This document shows positions 26,045 to 36,900 of a DNA stretch of 64,000 nt, in pieces; the stretch's first letter is position 1, and each line of letters begins with the position of its first letter. Source of the stretch: Planctomycetota bacterium (GTDB taxonomy: Bacteria; Planctomycetota; UBA1135; GCA-002748355); assembly GCA_020638795.1 (NCBI GenBank), contig JACKHW010000004.1, positions 62,001 through 126,000 of the forward strand. Reading direction: 5' to 3'. The translations under genes and the position numbers were made by a program. The notes beneath the pieces were generated by a model. That model did not search any database and had not been told where the DNA came from. It was given only the letters and a program-made list of their open reading frames with translations.

Positions 26045-27646
26045 CTATCCTGGCAGTTCGGCCGAAGTCGGCGCCGTAGGCCCCTCTGGACCCCCGTTTG
26101 CGCGATCGGGGCGTTGCCGTCGCGGATACGCGAGACAAAAAATGACGAAGGCCGCCGCAAAAAACGGGACGAATCCAGCGACGTGCAGGGCCACCGTGGT
26201 CCCCTGCCGAGGCTGAATCGTCGCGACCGCTGTCGTCGCTTCGTTGCGCGGGAGCGCGAGCGCGACCTCACCATTCGGCCGGACGGCACACGAAATCCCG
26301 TCACTGGTCGCTCGCACGACGGGGCGCCCGGTCTCGATCGCGCGCAGCACCGTCATCGCGAGCATCTGGTCGAGTTCGGCACCCTGGCGATACCAGCTCT
26401 CGAAGCTCGGCACCGCGAAGAAGCTCGCGCCCGCGAGAGCTTCTCGCGCGAAGAAGGTCCCGAAACAGTTCTCGTAACAGATGGCGACGCCAAGGGCGCG
26501 ACCATCATCGAGTCGCGGGAGTTCGCTCTGCTGTCCGCGCTCCGTGCGCCAGTACCACGGCATCCACAGCTTGAGCCATGCGAGCCAGAACGGCACGGTC
26601 TCCCCGACCGGCACCAAATACTCCTTCTCGTGGATCCCGCGAATGACGATTCCCTTGTCCGGTTCGCGCACGAGGAAGTAGGCAGCGATGCGATACGCGC
26701 TCGGCCATGTGTGTTCCAAGCGCTCCACGTCGGGATCGGTGCGTAACGCGCCGATCAGAAGTGCCTTGGCTCCTCCGAAGAGCGGTGCGAGCGAACGCAC
26801 CTGAGTCGCCTCTTCGTCCCCGGCAACGAGGAAGACCCCCGACAAGGCGCCCTCGGGCCAAACCGCCAGGTCGCAGTCGGGCACGGTCTTCGCCAGGTCC
26901 CGATAGTGCGCGTAGAGACCCTCCGGGTCGCGCAGGCGTTCGGCCATCGGCTGATCGCGGAATGCGGGCTGCATCGTCTGCACCAACGTGACGCGCAGCG
27001 GGTCGCCGAGTGCTTGCGGTGAGCGAATCGCGAGGGCCGCGACCGCGATCACGAGGCAAGCGCTCGTGATCAGGACGAGCGACACGCGCCTCGCGCCGAG
27101 CGCGATTCCGGCGAGCCCCCCCGCGATCATCGCGAACAGCAGATTGCACCCTGCTTCTCCGACGAACCGAGCCGCCGCGAGAAGGGCCGGCATCTGATAG
27201 AAGGACTGTGCGATCTGGCCGTGCTGATAGGCCGCGCCAGGCCAGTGTCCTCGAATCGCCTCGATCGCGCACCACCCCGCGGCGAAGACCGGTGGCACGA
27301 GCACGAGCGATCGCGTGGCAGCGCGGATCACCGCCTTCGCGAAGACGAAGCCGTAGCCCGCCGCGATCACGACGATCGCGACGAAACCGAGGAAGCTCAC
27401 GTGTCGTAGCGACCACGCGTACACGCCGTACGTGATCGCGAAGAAGAGCACTCCCGAAAGGCTCCGCTGCCAGCGTCCGAGCGTGAACGCGAAGCCCGCG
27501 AGCCCCACGATCGACAAGAAGCGCGCCATGGGAACGATCTCGGGGGGGCTCGCGATCGCGACGAGGATCGCCGCGGCGATCGTCCAGGCGAGCGCCGTTC
27601 GCGACACGCGAGCAGGACTCCGTCGCGTGTTCGCCTCAGCGACCAT
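26045..27646 (-). CDS. lnt: Apolipoprotein N-acyltransferase
   Basis: 533 residues, ATG at 27646, overlapping the moeA stop by 11 bp. An N-terminal multi-helix membrane part (about 20-210) is followed by a carbon-nitrogen hydrolase domain (about 215-500). The catalytic triad is visible: Glu265 (VWPEGAL), Lys341 (EKEYLVP) and Cys390 (ICYEN). Lnt adds the third acyl chain to the N-terminal Cys of lipoproteins in the inner membrane. Its presence fits the several lipobox proteins in this window and a diderm envelope. A last helix closes the C-terminus. Confidence 0.94.
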   Translation of the reverse strand: MVAEANTRRSPARVSRTALAWTIAAAILVAIASPPEIVPMARFLSIVGLAGFAFTLGRWQRSLSGVLFFAITYGVYAWSLRHVSFLGFVAIVVIAAGYGFVFAKAVIRAATRSLVLVPPVFAAGWCAIEAIRGHWPGAAYQHGQIAQSFYQMPALLAAARFVGEAGCNLLFAMIAGGLAGIALGARRVSLVLITSACLVIAVAALAIRSPQALGDPLRVTLVQTMQPAFRDQPMAERLRDPEGLYAHYRDLAKTVPDCDLAVWPEGALSGVFLVAGDEEATQVRSLAPLFGGAKALLIGALRTDPDVERLEHTWPSAYRIAAYFLVREPDKGIVIRGIHEKEYLVPVGETVPFWLAWLKLWMPWYWRTERGQQSELPRLDDGRALGVAICYENCFGTFFAREALAGASFFAVPSFESWYRQGAELDQMLAMTVLRAIETGRPVVRATSDGISCAVRPNGEVALALPRNEATTAVATIQPRQGTTVALHVAGFVPFFAAAFVIFCLAYPRRQRPDRANGGPEGPTAPTSAELPG

Positions 27647-28883
27647 CGAACGCGAACTCGACGTACTCGACCGACTCGCCGACGGCGAGTGCCGTTTCGG
27701 GAGGAACGAAGACGAGCGCATTCCCTTCAGCGAGCGAGAACAGGTCGGCCGAGCTGCGCTGATCGAGCGCTGCCAACTCGGCGCGTTCGGCGGTTCGCGT
27801 GACGAGTGCAGGAAGAAGCTGCATGCGCCAGTTGGCTCGCACCGGGCGCTCGACGAGCGTCGCGTGCCGCCGCACGAGCCATGTGGACTCGTCACGGCCG
27901 ATCGCCTTCTTGATCCACGGCGCGCCGAAGAGTTCGAAGATCGTGAACGAGCTCGCTGGATTGCCCGGCAAGCCGAGCAAGTGACTCGTCGAGCCATCCG
28001 CCCGCGTGTAGGCGCCGAACAAGGTCGGCTTGCCCGGCTTGATCCGCACCGACTCCACGAGCGACCTCCCGCCCAGGGTGTCGAACGCCCCCCGGACGAG
28101 ATCCCTCGTCCCCATCGAAACACCGCCGATGGTGCAGACGAGGTCATGCGTTTCGAGTGCGTCGCGCAATCGTTCGAGCGTGTCCCCTTCGCGATCGCGA
28201 AGAATCGCGTGGAGCGACGCTTCCCCGCCAGCCGTCTCGACCTGCGCGTACAGGCAGTGTGCGTTGCTGTTGCGGACCTGCCCTTCGGTCGGCACGACGT
28301 CGATCGGCACGACCTCGTCCCCCGTAGGCAGGATCGCGACCCGCGGCCGCCGTGCCACCTGCACACGCACATGGCCTTGACCCGCCAACACGGCGATCTG
28401 AGGCGCCCGAATCACGCCCCCGCGAGCCAGGACGACGTCACCCTGCGCACGCACACTCGCACGCGGTCGCACATTGTCCCCTCGGGTCGTGCCTCGCGAG
28501 AACTCGATCCTCCCCCCCTCGAGCGCGTCGTATCCGGACGTCGCCTCGACCGGCACCACCGCATCGCTGCCCCGCGGCACGAGCCCGCCCGTCATCACGC
28601 GCGTGCATTCGCCGGGGCCGACCGCCCCATCGTACGGACGCCCCGCCAGCGCATCCCCGACGAGTCGCAGGCTCGAAGGCTCGGTGAGATCGGCGCTGCG
28701 GACGGCGAAACCGTCCATGGCGGACACATCCGCCGCAGGCACGTCGCGGTCGCAGCGGATATCCTCGGCGAGCACGCGTCCCGGGGTCCGAGCCAATTCG
28801 ACCGTCTCGAGTACGGGACCCGGCGCGGCATCGAGCACGCGCGCCAGAGCGCTTTCGAAAGAGAGAAGCTCGCGTTCGTGCAT
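27636..28883 (-). CDS. moeA: Molybdopterin molybdenumtransferase
   Basis: 415 residues from ATG at 28883. MoeA motifs in order: PAADVSAMDGFAVR, GECTRVMTGGLVPRGSDAVVP, ILPTGDEVV, GQVRNSNAHCL, TIGGVSMGTRDLV, RIKPGKPTLFG and LGLPGNPASSF. It inserts molybdate into adenylylated molybdopterin to make molybdenum cofactor. No other cofactor gene is nearby; it is translationally coupled to lnt and diverges from the RND adaptor gene. Confidence 0.95.
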   Translation of the reverse strand: MHERELLSFESALARVLDAAPGPVLETVELARTPGRVLAEDIRCDRDVPAADVSAMDGFAVRSADLTEPSSLRLVGDALAGRPYDGAVGPGECTRVMTGGLVPRGSDAVVPVEATSGYDALEGGRIEFSRGTTRGDNVRPRASVRAQGDVVLARGGVIRAPQIAVLAGQGHVRVQVARRPRVAILPTGDEVVPIDVVPTEGQVRNSNAHCLYAQVETAGGEASLHAILRDREGDTLERLRDALETHDLVCTIGGVSMGTRDLVRGAFDTLGGRSLVESVRIKPGKPTLFGAYTRADGSTSHLLGLPGNPASSFTIFELFGAPWIKKAIGRDESTWLVRRHATLVERPVRANWRMQLLPALVTRTAERAELAALDQRSSADLFSLAEGNALVFVPPETALAVGESVEYVEFAFDGR

Positions 28884-28982
28884 CAGGCCCGGAGTGTAAC
28901 CGGGTCCTTGAACTCTCCACGACGCTTCCGCGTGAATCGAATGCGAACTGGAAACATCTGGGCGTCCTGCGTAACAAGAGGC

Positions 28983-30335
28983 GTGATTCGATCCAACGCC
29001 GTGTCCGCCTCCCCGCGCCAACGGACTCTCCATGCTCTCGCGAGCCTCGCCCTGCTCGCGACTTTCCTGACGCTCGCCTCGTGCTCCGGCAAAGGTAGCT
29101 CCTCTGGCGAACCGATGGACAACGCGTCCGCGAGTGGTGCCGACGACGCCACGAAGCGCGCAGCAACCAAGGGCGAAGGGGCCAAGAAAGCCGACGCCCC
29201 GAAGCTCGTGCGTGTCTCCGAACTCGAGCCACAGGCGATCGAGGAGCGCTTGCCGTGCACGAGCCACATCGAGGCACTGCACAGCGTCGACATCCTCGCA
29301 CAGGTGCGCGGTCAGCTCCGGAGCGTCACGGTTCGCGAAGGTCAGTCGGTCACCGCGGGCTCGCGCCTGTTCGAACTCGACAAACGCGAACCCGAGCTCC
29401 AGTTGCAAGCGGCGAAGAACCGCGTGCAGAACGCGCAGAACCAAGCGCGCGATGCCGAACTCTCCATCGCCGAAGCGAAGGACCGCATCGCTCAAGCCGA
29501 GATCGACTTCCAGCAAGCCAAACGCAGCCTCGATCGCCGTAAGGAGAGCGCCGCCCAGAACCTCGCGAGCGACGCGCAGCTCGAAGATGCGCAGCTCGCG
29601 TTCGACAAGGCCAAGAACGCGGTCGACCTCGCGAACAACACCCTGCGCGTCGCCGAACACGGCTTGCTCAAGGCCAAGACCGAAGTCGCCTCGGCCGAGA
29701 TCCAAGTCAAGATCCAGGAGCGCATCCTCGAAGACTCGACGATCCTCGCCCCGATCGATGGGGTGATCCCCGAACTCATCGCGCGCGGCGGCGAGTGGAT
29801 CGTGCCGCAAGGCAAACTCTGCACGATCGTCGCCAACGACCAGCTCGTCCTGAATCTCAAGCGCCCGCAGAAAGAGCTCGGGCGCCTCGCCGTCGGCCAA
29901 CGTGTCGACGTGCAGGTCGATGCGTGGCCCGAACTCACGTTCGCCGGAACCATCGACTACATCTCGCCGATCGTCGACCCGCAGACCGGCACGTTCCGTG
30001 CGCGCGTCCGCCTCGAGAACGACGCGGAGCGACGCCTGCGCCCCGGCATGTTCTGCCGTGCATGGATCGTCACGGGAACCAACCCCGAAGCACTCCTGAT
30101 CCCCAAGGAAGCGATCGTCTACGAAGCGGAGCAGCCATACGCGTTCGTCGTGCGAGACGGCAAGGCGGAGCGCATCACGATCGATCGCGGAATCGACCTC
30201 AAGGATGCCGTCGAGGCCAAGAACGTCGCAGCGCAGCCGACGCCGGGCTCCTTCGCCAAGGGCGATCGCGTCGTCGTCGTCGGAGTCGACGGACTCGCGA
30301 CCGGCGGTGTCCCGGTCCAGGTCGTGAAGTCGTGA
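28983..30335 (+). CDS. RND efflux periplasmic adaptor (HlyD/MFP family) lipoprotein
   Basis: About 450 residues from GTG 28983; ATG 28941 is an in-frame alternative and neither has a good ribosome site. The signal peptide ends in lipobox LASC, so the adaptor is lipid-anchored. Order: an Ala/Lys-rich linker, first lipoyl half (VDILAQVRGQLRSVTVREGQSV), long helical hairpin (LQLQAAKNRVQNAQNQAR and onward), second lipoyl half (STILAPIDGVIPELIARGGEWI), beta-barrel and membrane-proximal domain (GTFRARVRLENDAERRLRPGMF). It bridges the RND pump to an outer-membrane channel. Its stop overlaps the first RND gene by GTGA. No TolC-like gene is in the window. Confidence 0.92.
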   Translation: MIRSNAVSASPRQRTLHALASLALLATFLTLASCSGKGSSSGEPMDNASASGADDATKRAATKGEGAKKADAPKLVRVSELEPQAIEERLPCTSHIEALHSVDILAQVRGQLRSVTVREGQSVTAGSRLFELDKREPELQLQAAKNRVQNAQNQARDAELSIAEAKDRIAQAEIDFQQAKRSLDRRKESAAQNLASDAQLEDAQLAFDKAKNAVDLANNTLRVAEHGLLKAKTEVASAEIQVKIQERILEDSTILAPIDGVIPELIARGGEWIVPQGKLCTIVANDQLVLNLKRPQKELGRLAVGQRVDVQVDAWPELTFAGTIDYISPIVDPQTGTFRARVRLENDAERRLRPGMFCRAWIVTGTNPEALLIPKEAIVYEAEQPYAFVVRDGKAERITIDRGIDLKDAVEAKNVAAQPTPGSFAKGDRVVVVGVDGLATGGVPVQVVKS

Positions 30336-33300
30336 ACGCGAACCCCGCGCCGCTCGAGGGCGGTCTCCTCGGACTCGCGATCCGCCGCCCGGTCGGCGTC
30401 ACGATGATCGTTCTGGCGCTCGTCGTGTTCGGCGTCGTCGGCTTCCGCAAGCTCCAGACGACGCTCCTGCCCGAACTCAGCTATCCAACGGTGACGATTC
30501 GCACCGACTACGAAGGTGCGAGTCCCGAGGACGTCGAAGAGCGCGTCAGCGAGCCGATCCGCGAAGCCGTCTCGGTGCTCGGCAGCGTCTCCAAGGTCAC
30601 GTCGATCTCCCGGGCAGGCCGCAGCGACGTGATCGTCGAGTTCAATTGGGGCACGTCGATGATGAACGCGACGGGCGACCTGCGCGAGAAGCTCGACCGC
30701 GCCTTCCTCCCGAACGACGCGAGTCAGCCGCTGATTCTTCGCTACGACCCGAGTCTCGATCCGATGCTCGTGCTCGGCCTGTCCGGCGAAGGCGATCCGA
30801 TCGCGATGCGCTTCCTCGCCGAAGAAGAACTCGAGAAGGATCTCGCCGAGATCGACGGAGTCGCCGCGGTCAAGGTGAAGGGTGGCGACGAGAAAGAGGT
30901 CCTCGTCGCCCTCGACCCGTCGAAGATCACGGCTCTAGGCCTCGACATTCGTCAGATCGCATCGCAGATCGGCGCCGAGAATCTCAACGCGTCCGCGGGC
31001 ACGCTCGAAGAAGCGGATACCGAGTACCTCGTCCGCGCGCTCAACGAGTTCCGGAATCTCGACGAGTTGCGCAACGTCATCGTCGCGCGCCGCAACGACG
31101 CCAACATCCGGCTGATGGATGTCGCGACCGTGCGCACGTCGCCGATGGAGCGTGAGGTCATCACGCACGTCAACGGCGAACCCGTCGTTCTGATCGAGAT
31201 CTACAAGGAGGCGGACGCCAACCTCGTGTCGCTCGCGAACTCGGTAAAGGAGCGAACGTTCGGAACCAAGGAACAGCAGGACTTCGTCAGGAAGTTCGGC
31301 TACGCGGATCCACCGCCGAAGTCCGACAAGCCGGAGGGCGCACCACCCACGGACGGCGTCTCCGCACAGACCGTTCCCGTCAACGGCAACGCCGCTGTCG
31401 CCGCATCGACGACCGGCGCTGGTGGCAAACCTGCGAGCGCCGAAGGTGAGACCCTCGAAGCAAAGAACGCGGACGCGAAGAAGACGAGCGCTTCCGAGGA
31501 CACGGGCGGCGGCGCCAAGAAGGCCGGTGGCGGACGGTTCGGCAAGGACTTCCGCGAGAAGATGCGCAAGCAGCGCATGCGCGACTTCCTCGTCGCGAAA
31601 GTCGCGACCGAATCCGACTTCCGCTTGACACTCCTGAGTGATCCTTCGCGCTACATCGAGAGTTCGATTCGCGAAGTGCTCGAGTCCGCCATCGTCGGCG
31701 GCCTGCTCGCGGTGATCGTGCTCTTCCTGTTCTTGCGTCAGGCGCGCCCGACGTTCCTGATCTCGCTCGCGATTCCGCTGAGCCTCGTCGTCACGTTCGC
31801 GCCGCTCTACTTGAGCGAAGTCACGCTCAACGTCATGTCGCTCGGCGGGCTCGCGCTCGGTGTCGGCATGCTCGTCGACACGTCGATCGTCGTGCTCGAG
31901 TCGATCACACGGTGCCGCGAAGAGGGCGATGGCTTGCGACAAGCCGCGTTTCGCGGCGTGCGCGAAGTGAGTTCTGCGGTGATCGCATCGACACTCACGA
32001 CCGTCGCGGTGTTCCTACCGATCGTCTTTGTCGAAGGGATTGCCGGGCAGCTCTTCCGCGACCAGGCACTCGCGGTCGTGTTCTCGCTCCTCGTGTCGTT
32101 GCTCGTCGCGTTGTTCTTGCTGCCGATGCTCGCGAGTCGCGGAGATACGTCGCTCGGAACCGTGGCTGTGTCGCCACCGAGAAGCCGTCTCGCGCGCAGC
32201 AGCGCCGCCGTTCTGGGGCTCGGACGCAGTGCCGTGCATTCTGTGGCTCTCGGTCTTGGTTGGCTGTTCCGACTCCCGGTCACGCTCTTCCACGCCGTCT
32301 ACGCCCCCATCGAGCGCCTCTACCCACCGATCTTGAACGGCGCCCTGCGTGCGCGCTGGGCGGTCGTACTCCTCGCCTTCGCGAGCTTCGGCGTGGCGAT
32401 CCTGCGACTGCCGAGTCTCGGTAGCGAAGTGCTACCCGAAGTCCATCAGGGTGAGTTCCAAGTGCTCGCGTTCTTGGCTCGCGACGTCGACGTCGAGCGC
32501 ACCGACGACGTGATCACGCCGATCGAGCAGGCGATTCGCAAGATCGACGGTGTCGAGCGCACGTTCTTGACCGTCGGTGTCGATCCCGAAGAGCTGCGGA
32601 GTTCGGAGGAGGGCAAACACAGCGCACGGATCCACGTCGTCCTCACGAAGACGACGGGAGACATGGAAGCGCTCGAAGAACGCGTGCGCGGTGATATCCG
32701 TGAGTTGATCGCGCGCGAGCCGGCCATCCTCAACTCGCGGTTCCAAGCCCCGACGCTCTTCACGATCTCAACGCCGGTCAGCGTCGAGATCTACGGTCAC
32801 GACCTGACGCAGTTGCGGGTCGCGACCGAGCGTGTCACCGTGCTGCTCGATTCGCTTCCCGAGATCCGTGACGTGCGTGCGACGCTCGCTCGTGGCAACA
32901 CCGAAGTCGTCGTTCGCTTCGATCGGGACAAGCTCTCGCGACTCGGACTCGAAATCGGCGAAGCCAGCCGGCGACTCGCGACGATGGTGCGTGGCGAAGT
33001 TCCGACGCAGTATCCCGAGCGAGAGAAGAAGATCGACATACGGGTGCGCCTCGATCCCGCAGAACTCGAAGGCGTTCAGAAGCTCGAGCTCCTCGACCTC
33101 GCGACGAACGGCGCGGCGCCGATCCCGCTCGGCTCGATCGCCTCGTTGCAGCTCAAGGAAGGCCCGAGCGAGATTCGTCGTCTCGGTGGACGGCGCGCAG
33201 CCGAAGTCCAAGGTGCGGTCGCCGGACTCGACGTCGGCAAGGTCCAGGATCGCGTGGCGATGCTGCTGCACGACCTAGAACTACCGTCCGGTGTCGAAAC

Positions 33301-33907
33301 GGCGATCGGAGGTCAGCGCGAAGAGATGGAGAAGAGCCGCGACTCGATGATCCAGGCGCTACTGCTCGCGGTCTTCCTCGTCTACGTCGTCATGGCTGCG
33401 CAGTTCGAGAGCTTGATGCAGCCGCTCATCATCTTGTTCAGCGTGCCGCTCGCGCTGACTGGCGTCGTGTTCGCACTCGATGCACTCGGCATCCCGGTAT
33501 CCGTCGTCGTCTTCCTCGGCGTGATCATGCTCGCCGGGATCGTCGTCAACAACGCGATCGTCCTGCTCGACCGCATCAACCAGGAGCGTGTGGCAGGCAA
33601 GCCCGTGCTCACCGCCATTCGCGATGGCGCTACCGTCCGTTTGCGTCCCGTGCTGATGACGACGCTGACGACCGTCCTGGGCTTGCTGCCACTCACCGGC
33701 TGGATCTCGTTCCGCCTCTTCGGCGGAGCCGGCGAAGGCGTCGAACTGCGCGCGCCGATGGCGATCACCGTGATCGCCGGTCTCGTCTTTTCGACGATCT
33801 TGACCCTCGTCGTCATCCCGTGCGTCTACGCGATCGTCATCCGTGACCGAAAGCCGATGGGCGGCGAAACGACACCGGTATTGGCCGATTTGGAGGGACG
33901 CGAATGA
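30332..33907 (+). CDS. RND efflux transporter subunit 1, with a low-complexity insertion
   Basis: 1191 residues from GTG 30332. Twelve-helix RND architecture with duplicated halves. TM4 reads GMLVDTSIVVLES, so only one Asp of the usual Asp-Asp proton-relay pair is present. Between the first porter region and TM2 (about residues 310-420) lies a Pro/Ala/Gly/Lys-rich, low-complexity insert (PPPKSDKPEGAPPTDG through GGGAKKAGGGRFGKDF), unusual for the family. Substrate unknown; metal, drug or lipid-like compounds are all possible. Overlaps the second RND gene by ATGA. Confidence 0.92.
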   Translation: MNANPAPLEGGLLGLAIRRPVGVTMIVLALVVFGVVGFRKLQTTLLPELSYPTVTIRTDYEGASPEDVEERVSEPIREAVSVLGSVSKVTSISRAGRSDVIVEFNWGTSMMNATGDLREKLDRAFLPNDASQPLILRYDPSLDPMLVLGLSGEGDPIAMRFLAEEELEKDLAEIDGVAAVKVKGGDEKEVLVALDPSKITALGLDIRQIASQIGAENLNASAGTLEEADTEYLVRALNEFRNLDELRNVIVARRNDANIRLMDVATVRTSPMEREVITHVNGEPVVLIEIYKEADANLVSLANSVKERTFGTKEQQDFVRKFGYADPPPKSDKPEGAPPTDGVSAQTVPVNGNAAVAASTTGAGGKPASAEGETLEAKNADAKKTSASEDTGGGAKKAGGGRFGKDFREKMRKQRMRDFLVAKVATESDFRLTLLSDPSRYIESSIREVLESAIVGGLLAVIVLFLFLRQARPTFLISLAIPLSLVVTFAPLYLSEVTLNVMSLGGLALGVGMLVDTSIVVLESITRCREEGDGLRQAAFRGVREVSSAVIASTLTTVAVFLPIVFVEGIAGQLFRDQALAVVFSLLVSLLVALFLLPMLASRGDTSLGTVAVSPPRSRLARSSAAVLGLGRSAVHSVALGLGWLFRLPVTLFHAVYAPIERLYPPILNGALRARWAVVLLAFASFGVAILRLPSLGSEVLPEVHQGEFQVLAFLARDVDVERTDDVITPIEQAIRKIDGVERTFLTVGVDPEELRSSEEGKHSARIHVVLTKTTGDMEALEERVRGDIRELIAREPAILNSRFQAPTLFTISTPVSVEIYGHDLTQLRVATERVTVLLDSLPEIRDVRATLARGNTEVVVRFDRDKLSRLGLEIGEASRRLATMVRGEVPTQYPEREKKIDIRVRLDPAELEGVQKLELLDLATNGAAPIPLGSIASLQLKEGPSEIRRLGGRRAAEVQGAVAGLDVGKVQDRVAMLLHDLELPSGVETAIGGQREEMEKSRDSMIQALLLAVFLVYVVMAAQFESLMQPLIILFSVPLALTGVVFALDALGIPVSVVVFLGVIMLAGIVVNNAIVLLDRINQERVAGKPVLTAIRDGATVRLRPVLMTTLTTVLGLLPLTGWISFRLFGGAGEGVELRAPMAITVIAGLVFSTILTLVVIPCVYAIVIRDRKPMGGETTPVLADLEGRE

Positions 33908-36900
33908 ACGGCTTCCTCTCGCACTTCGTGACGCGGCCCGTGTTCGTCCTCATGGTGACGATCACGATCCTCGTCGTCGGCACGATCGCGGTCACGCGGT
34001 TGCCGTTGCAGCTCTTACCCGAAGGCATGTCCGGCGACACCGTCAACATGGGAGTCGACTGCCAAGGCATGACTCCGGACGAGGTCGAAGAGCAGGTTTA
34101 CGCCCCGCTCGAGGGCGAACTACGCACGATCCCCGGCGTGCGCGAGGTCAACGGCCGCTGCGGTGCCGGAAGCTTGCGTTGTTGGGTCGAGTTCTCCCCC
34201 AACCTCGACCCGCGAATCGCGAGCGCCGAAGTCCGAGACCGCATTCAGCGTGCGCGCCTGACGTGGCCGCCCGAGTGCGATCGATACTGGACGTGGCGCG
34301 AGTCGACGGACTCGATGCCGCTCATGTTCTTCTCGTTGACGCTGCCCGATCGCAGTCCTGAGACGTACGAAGTCATCGAACGCAAGGTCGTACCGACACT
34401 CGAAGGATTGAGCGGCGTCGGCGAAGTCCGGATCTTCGGCATGGTCGACGACAGCATCCGGATCTTCTTCGATCGCCAGAAGCTGCGTGCGCACCGCGTC
34501 AATCTTCAAGAAGTGCTGCAACGTCTGCGCGACGACAACGTGTCGATCCCGGTCGGCGACGTCGACGACGGCGAGCGGCGCTTCCTCGTCCGTGCGGACC
34601 TTCGATACCGCACTCTCGATTCGATTCGCGCGATCCCGATCGGCGATGGACTGCTCCTGTCGGACGTCGCGACAGTCGAACGCGTGCGTGGATACCGGGA
34701 CTCGATCGCGCGTGCCAACGGGCGCTATTCGTTCACGGGACTGATCAACAAGCGCGCATCGGCCAACACGATCGAAGCGAGCAAAGAGGTGCGCGCCGCG
34801 ATCGCTCGTCTGCAGAGCGAAGACCCGCGGCTCGCGCAGCTCGAGCCGGTCTGGATGTTCGACCAGGGGGAGTTCATCGAGGAAAGCGTCGACACGTTGC
34901 TGACCTCGGCGGTGCAGGGCGGTGTCCTGGCGTTCGCGGTTCTGCTGCTGTTCTTGCGCCGGCTCAAGATGACGCTTGCGATCACGCTGTCATTGCCGCT
35001 CTCGTTGCTCGTGGCGACCGCGGTCGTGTTCTTCGGCGGCGGATCGCTCAATCTCCTGTCGATGGCGGCACTGACCATCAGCCTCGGCATGCTCGTCGAC
35101 AATTCGGTCGTCGTGCTCGAGAACATCTACCGGCGACGCCGACTCGGCGAGTCGTGGGTCGTCGCGTGCAAGGTCGGCGTGTCCGAGGTCGGCACCGCAG
35201 TTGCACTTGCAACGCTCACGAGCGTCGTCGTGTTCGTCCCCGTGCTGTTCGCTGGCGACTCACCGAGCGCCAAGGCGATGCTCGGCGCATTCGGCATTCC
35301 GCTCTGCGCGGCGTTGCTCGCCTCACTCTTCGTCGCATTGATCCTGCTGCCATCGATGACGGCATGGCTGCACCGCGACACCGAAAGTCTCGTCGATCGA
35401 GAATCCAGGATCGTGCGCGCGCACCGATGGCTCGGGGCGCACATGGTTACCAAACCGCTCGCGCTCCTGATCACGCCGTTCGTCAAACTCACGACCTTGG
35501 AGCCGGTTGCCGCGTACACTCGTGTACAAGAACGCATCGTCGCGTGGTCGACACGTGGCTGGCGGCGTCTCGTGACGGCATTGGTCATCTTCGTATTCGT
35601 CGTTGGTGGCATCCTCGTCGCGACCAAAGGACTCGAACGCGGGGTCGGCGGAGGCGACCGTCGCGGTCAGGTGACGATCGAATGGGACTTCCCCAAGGGC
35701 ACGAGCCTCGCCGAAGCGGACCAGCAGACACTCTGGTACGAGAAGTGGCTCGACGAGAGGCGCAACGAGTACGGCATTGCCAACATCAGTGCTCGACTCG
35801 ACCGTCAAGACGCGCGCATCAATCTGGGTTTCCCGCCGGGGACGCCGGGCACCAAGGCCAAGGAGGCGATTGCGCGCTTGCGCAAGGACCTTCCACCGAG
35901 GCCCGGAATCAAACCCGAAGTGCATTCGCGAATCTCGAGCGGAGACGAGGCGATCGAAGGCGACAACGGCTTCATGGTCCAACTGAGCGGACGTGACAGC
36001 GAGTCGCTCCGTGACTGGGCTCAGGACGTCGGCGAACGTCTTCTCGACGCGAAGCTCGCTGCGGCGATCGATCTCGGCAACACCAACGCGCAAGACGAGC
36101 TGCGACTCGAGGTCGATCGCGGTCGCGTGCAAGAACTCGGCGTCGACCCGCGAACGTTGTTCGGCATCGTCAGTGCAGGGCTGCGCGGACAGCAGATCTC
36201 TCGCATTCGACAACCCGGTGGTCAGGATCTGCGATTGATCGCCGAGTATTCGGACAGTCAGGCGATGCGCCTCGAGGACCTACAAGAGCTGCAGATCTGG
36301 TCGCGCGACACGGGTTTCCAACGCCTCGAGGACATGGCGGAGTTCCATTTCGCGAAGGGCTACGCGTCGATCCTCAGGACCAACGGCGTGCTCACTTCGC
36401 GCGTTGGCGGAGAACGCGCGCCAGGAGTCACGCCTGCCGAGTTCGCGACGGGTCTGACCCGCATCATGAGCACGATGCCACGGCCTCCCGGGTACCGCTA
36501 CCAGATCGGCGGGGATGCACGAAAGGCGAACGAAGACATGGCAGCGATGCTCGACGCGGCAATCCTCGCCGTCGTGCTCGTCATGCTCGTCATGGGGATC
36601 TTGTTCGAAAGCGTGCTGCTCCCGATCGCTGCCGGGGCGACCTTGCCCGTCGCGCTCTCCGGTTCGTTCTTCGGCATGATCGCATTCGGTCGCATGTTCG
36701 ACCCGACGGCGATCATCGGGTTGATGATCCTGGCCGGCGTCGTCGTCAACAACGGCATCGTGCTGCTCGATCACGTCGTGCGCCTGCGCGGCGAGGGTCT
36801 CGAGCGGGCGGAGGCGATCCAACAAGGAATCCGCGACCGCATGCGACCGATCTTGATGACCGCAGCGACGACGATCGTCGGCCTGCTGCCGATGATGTTC

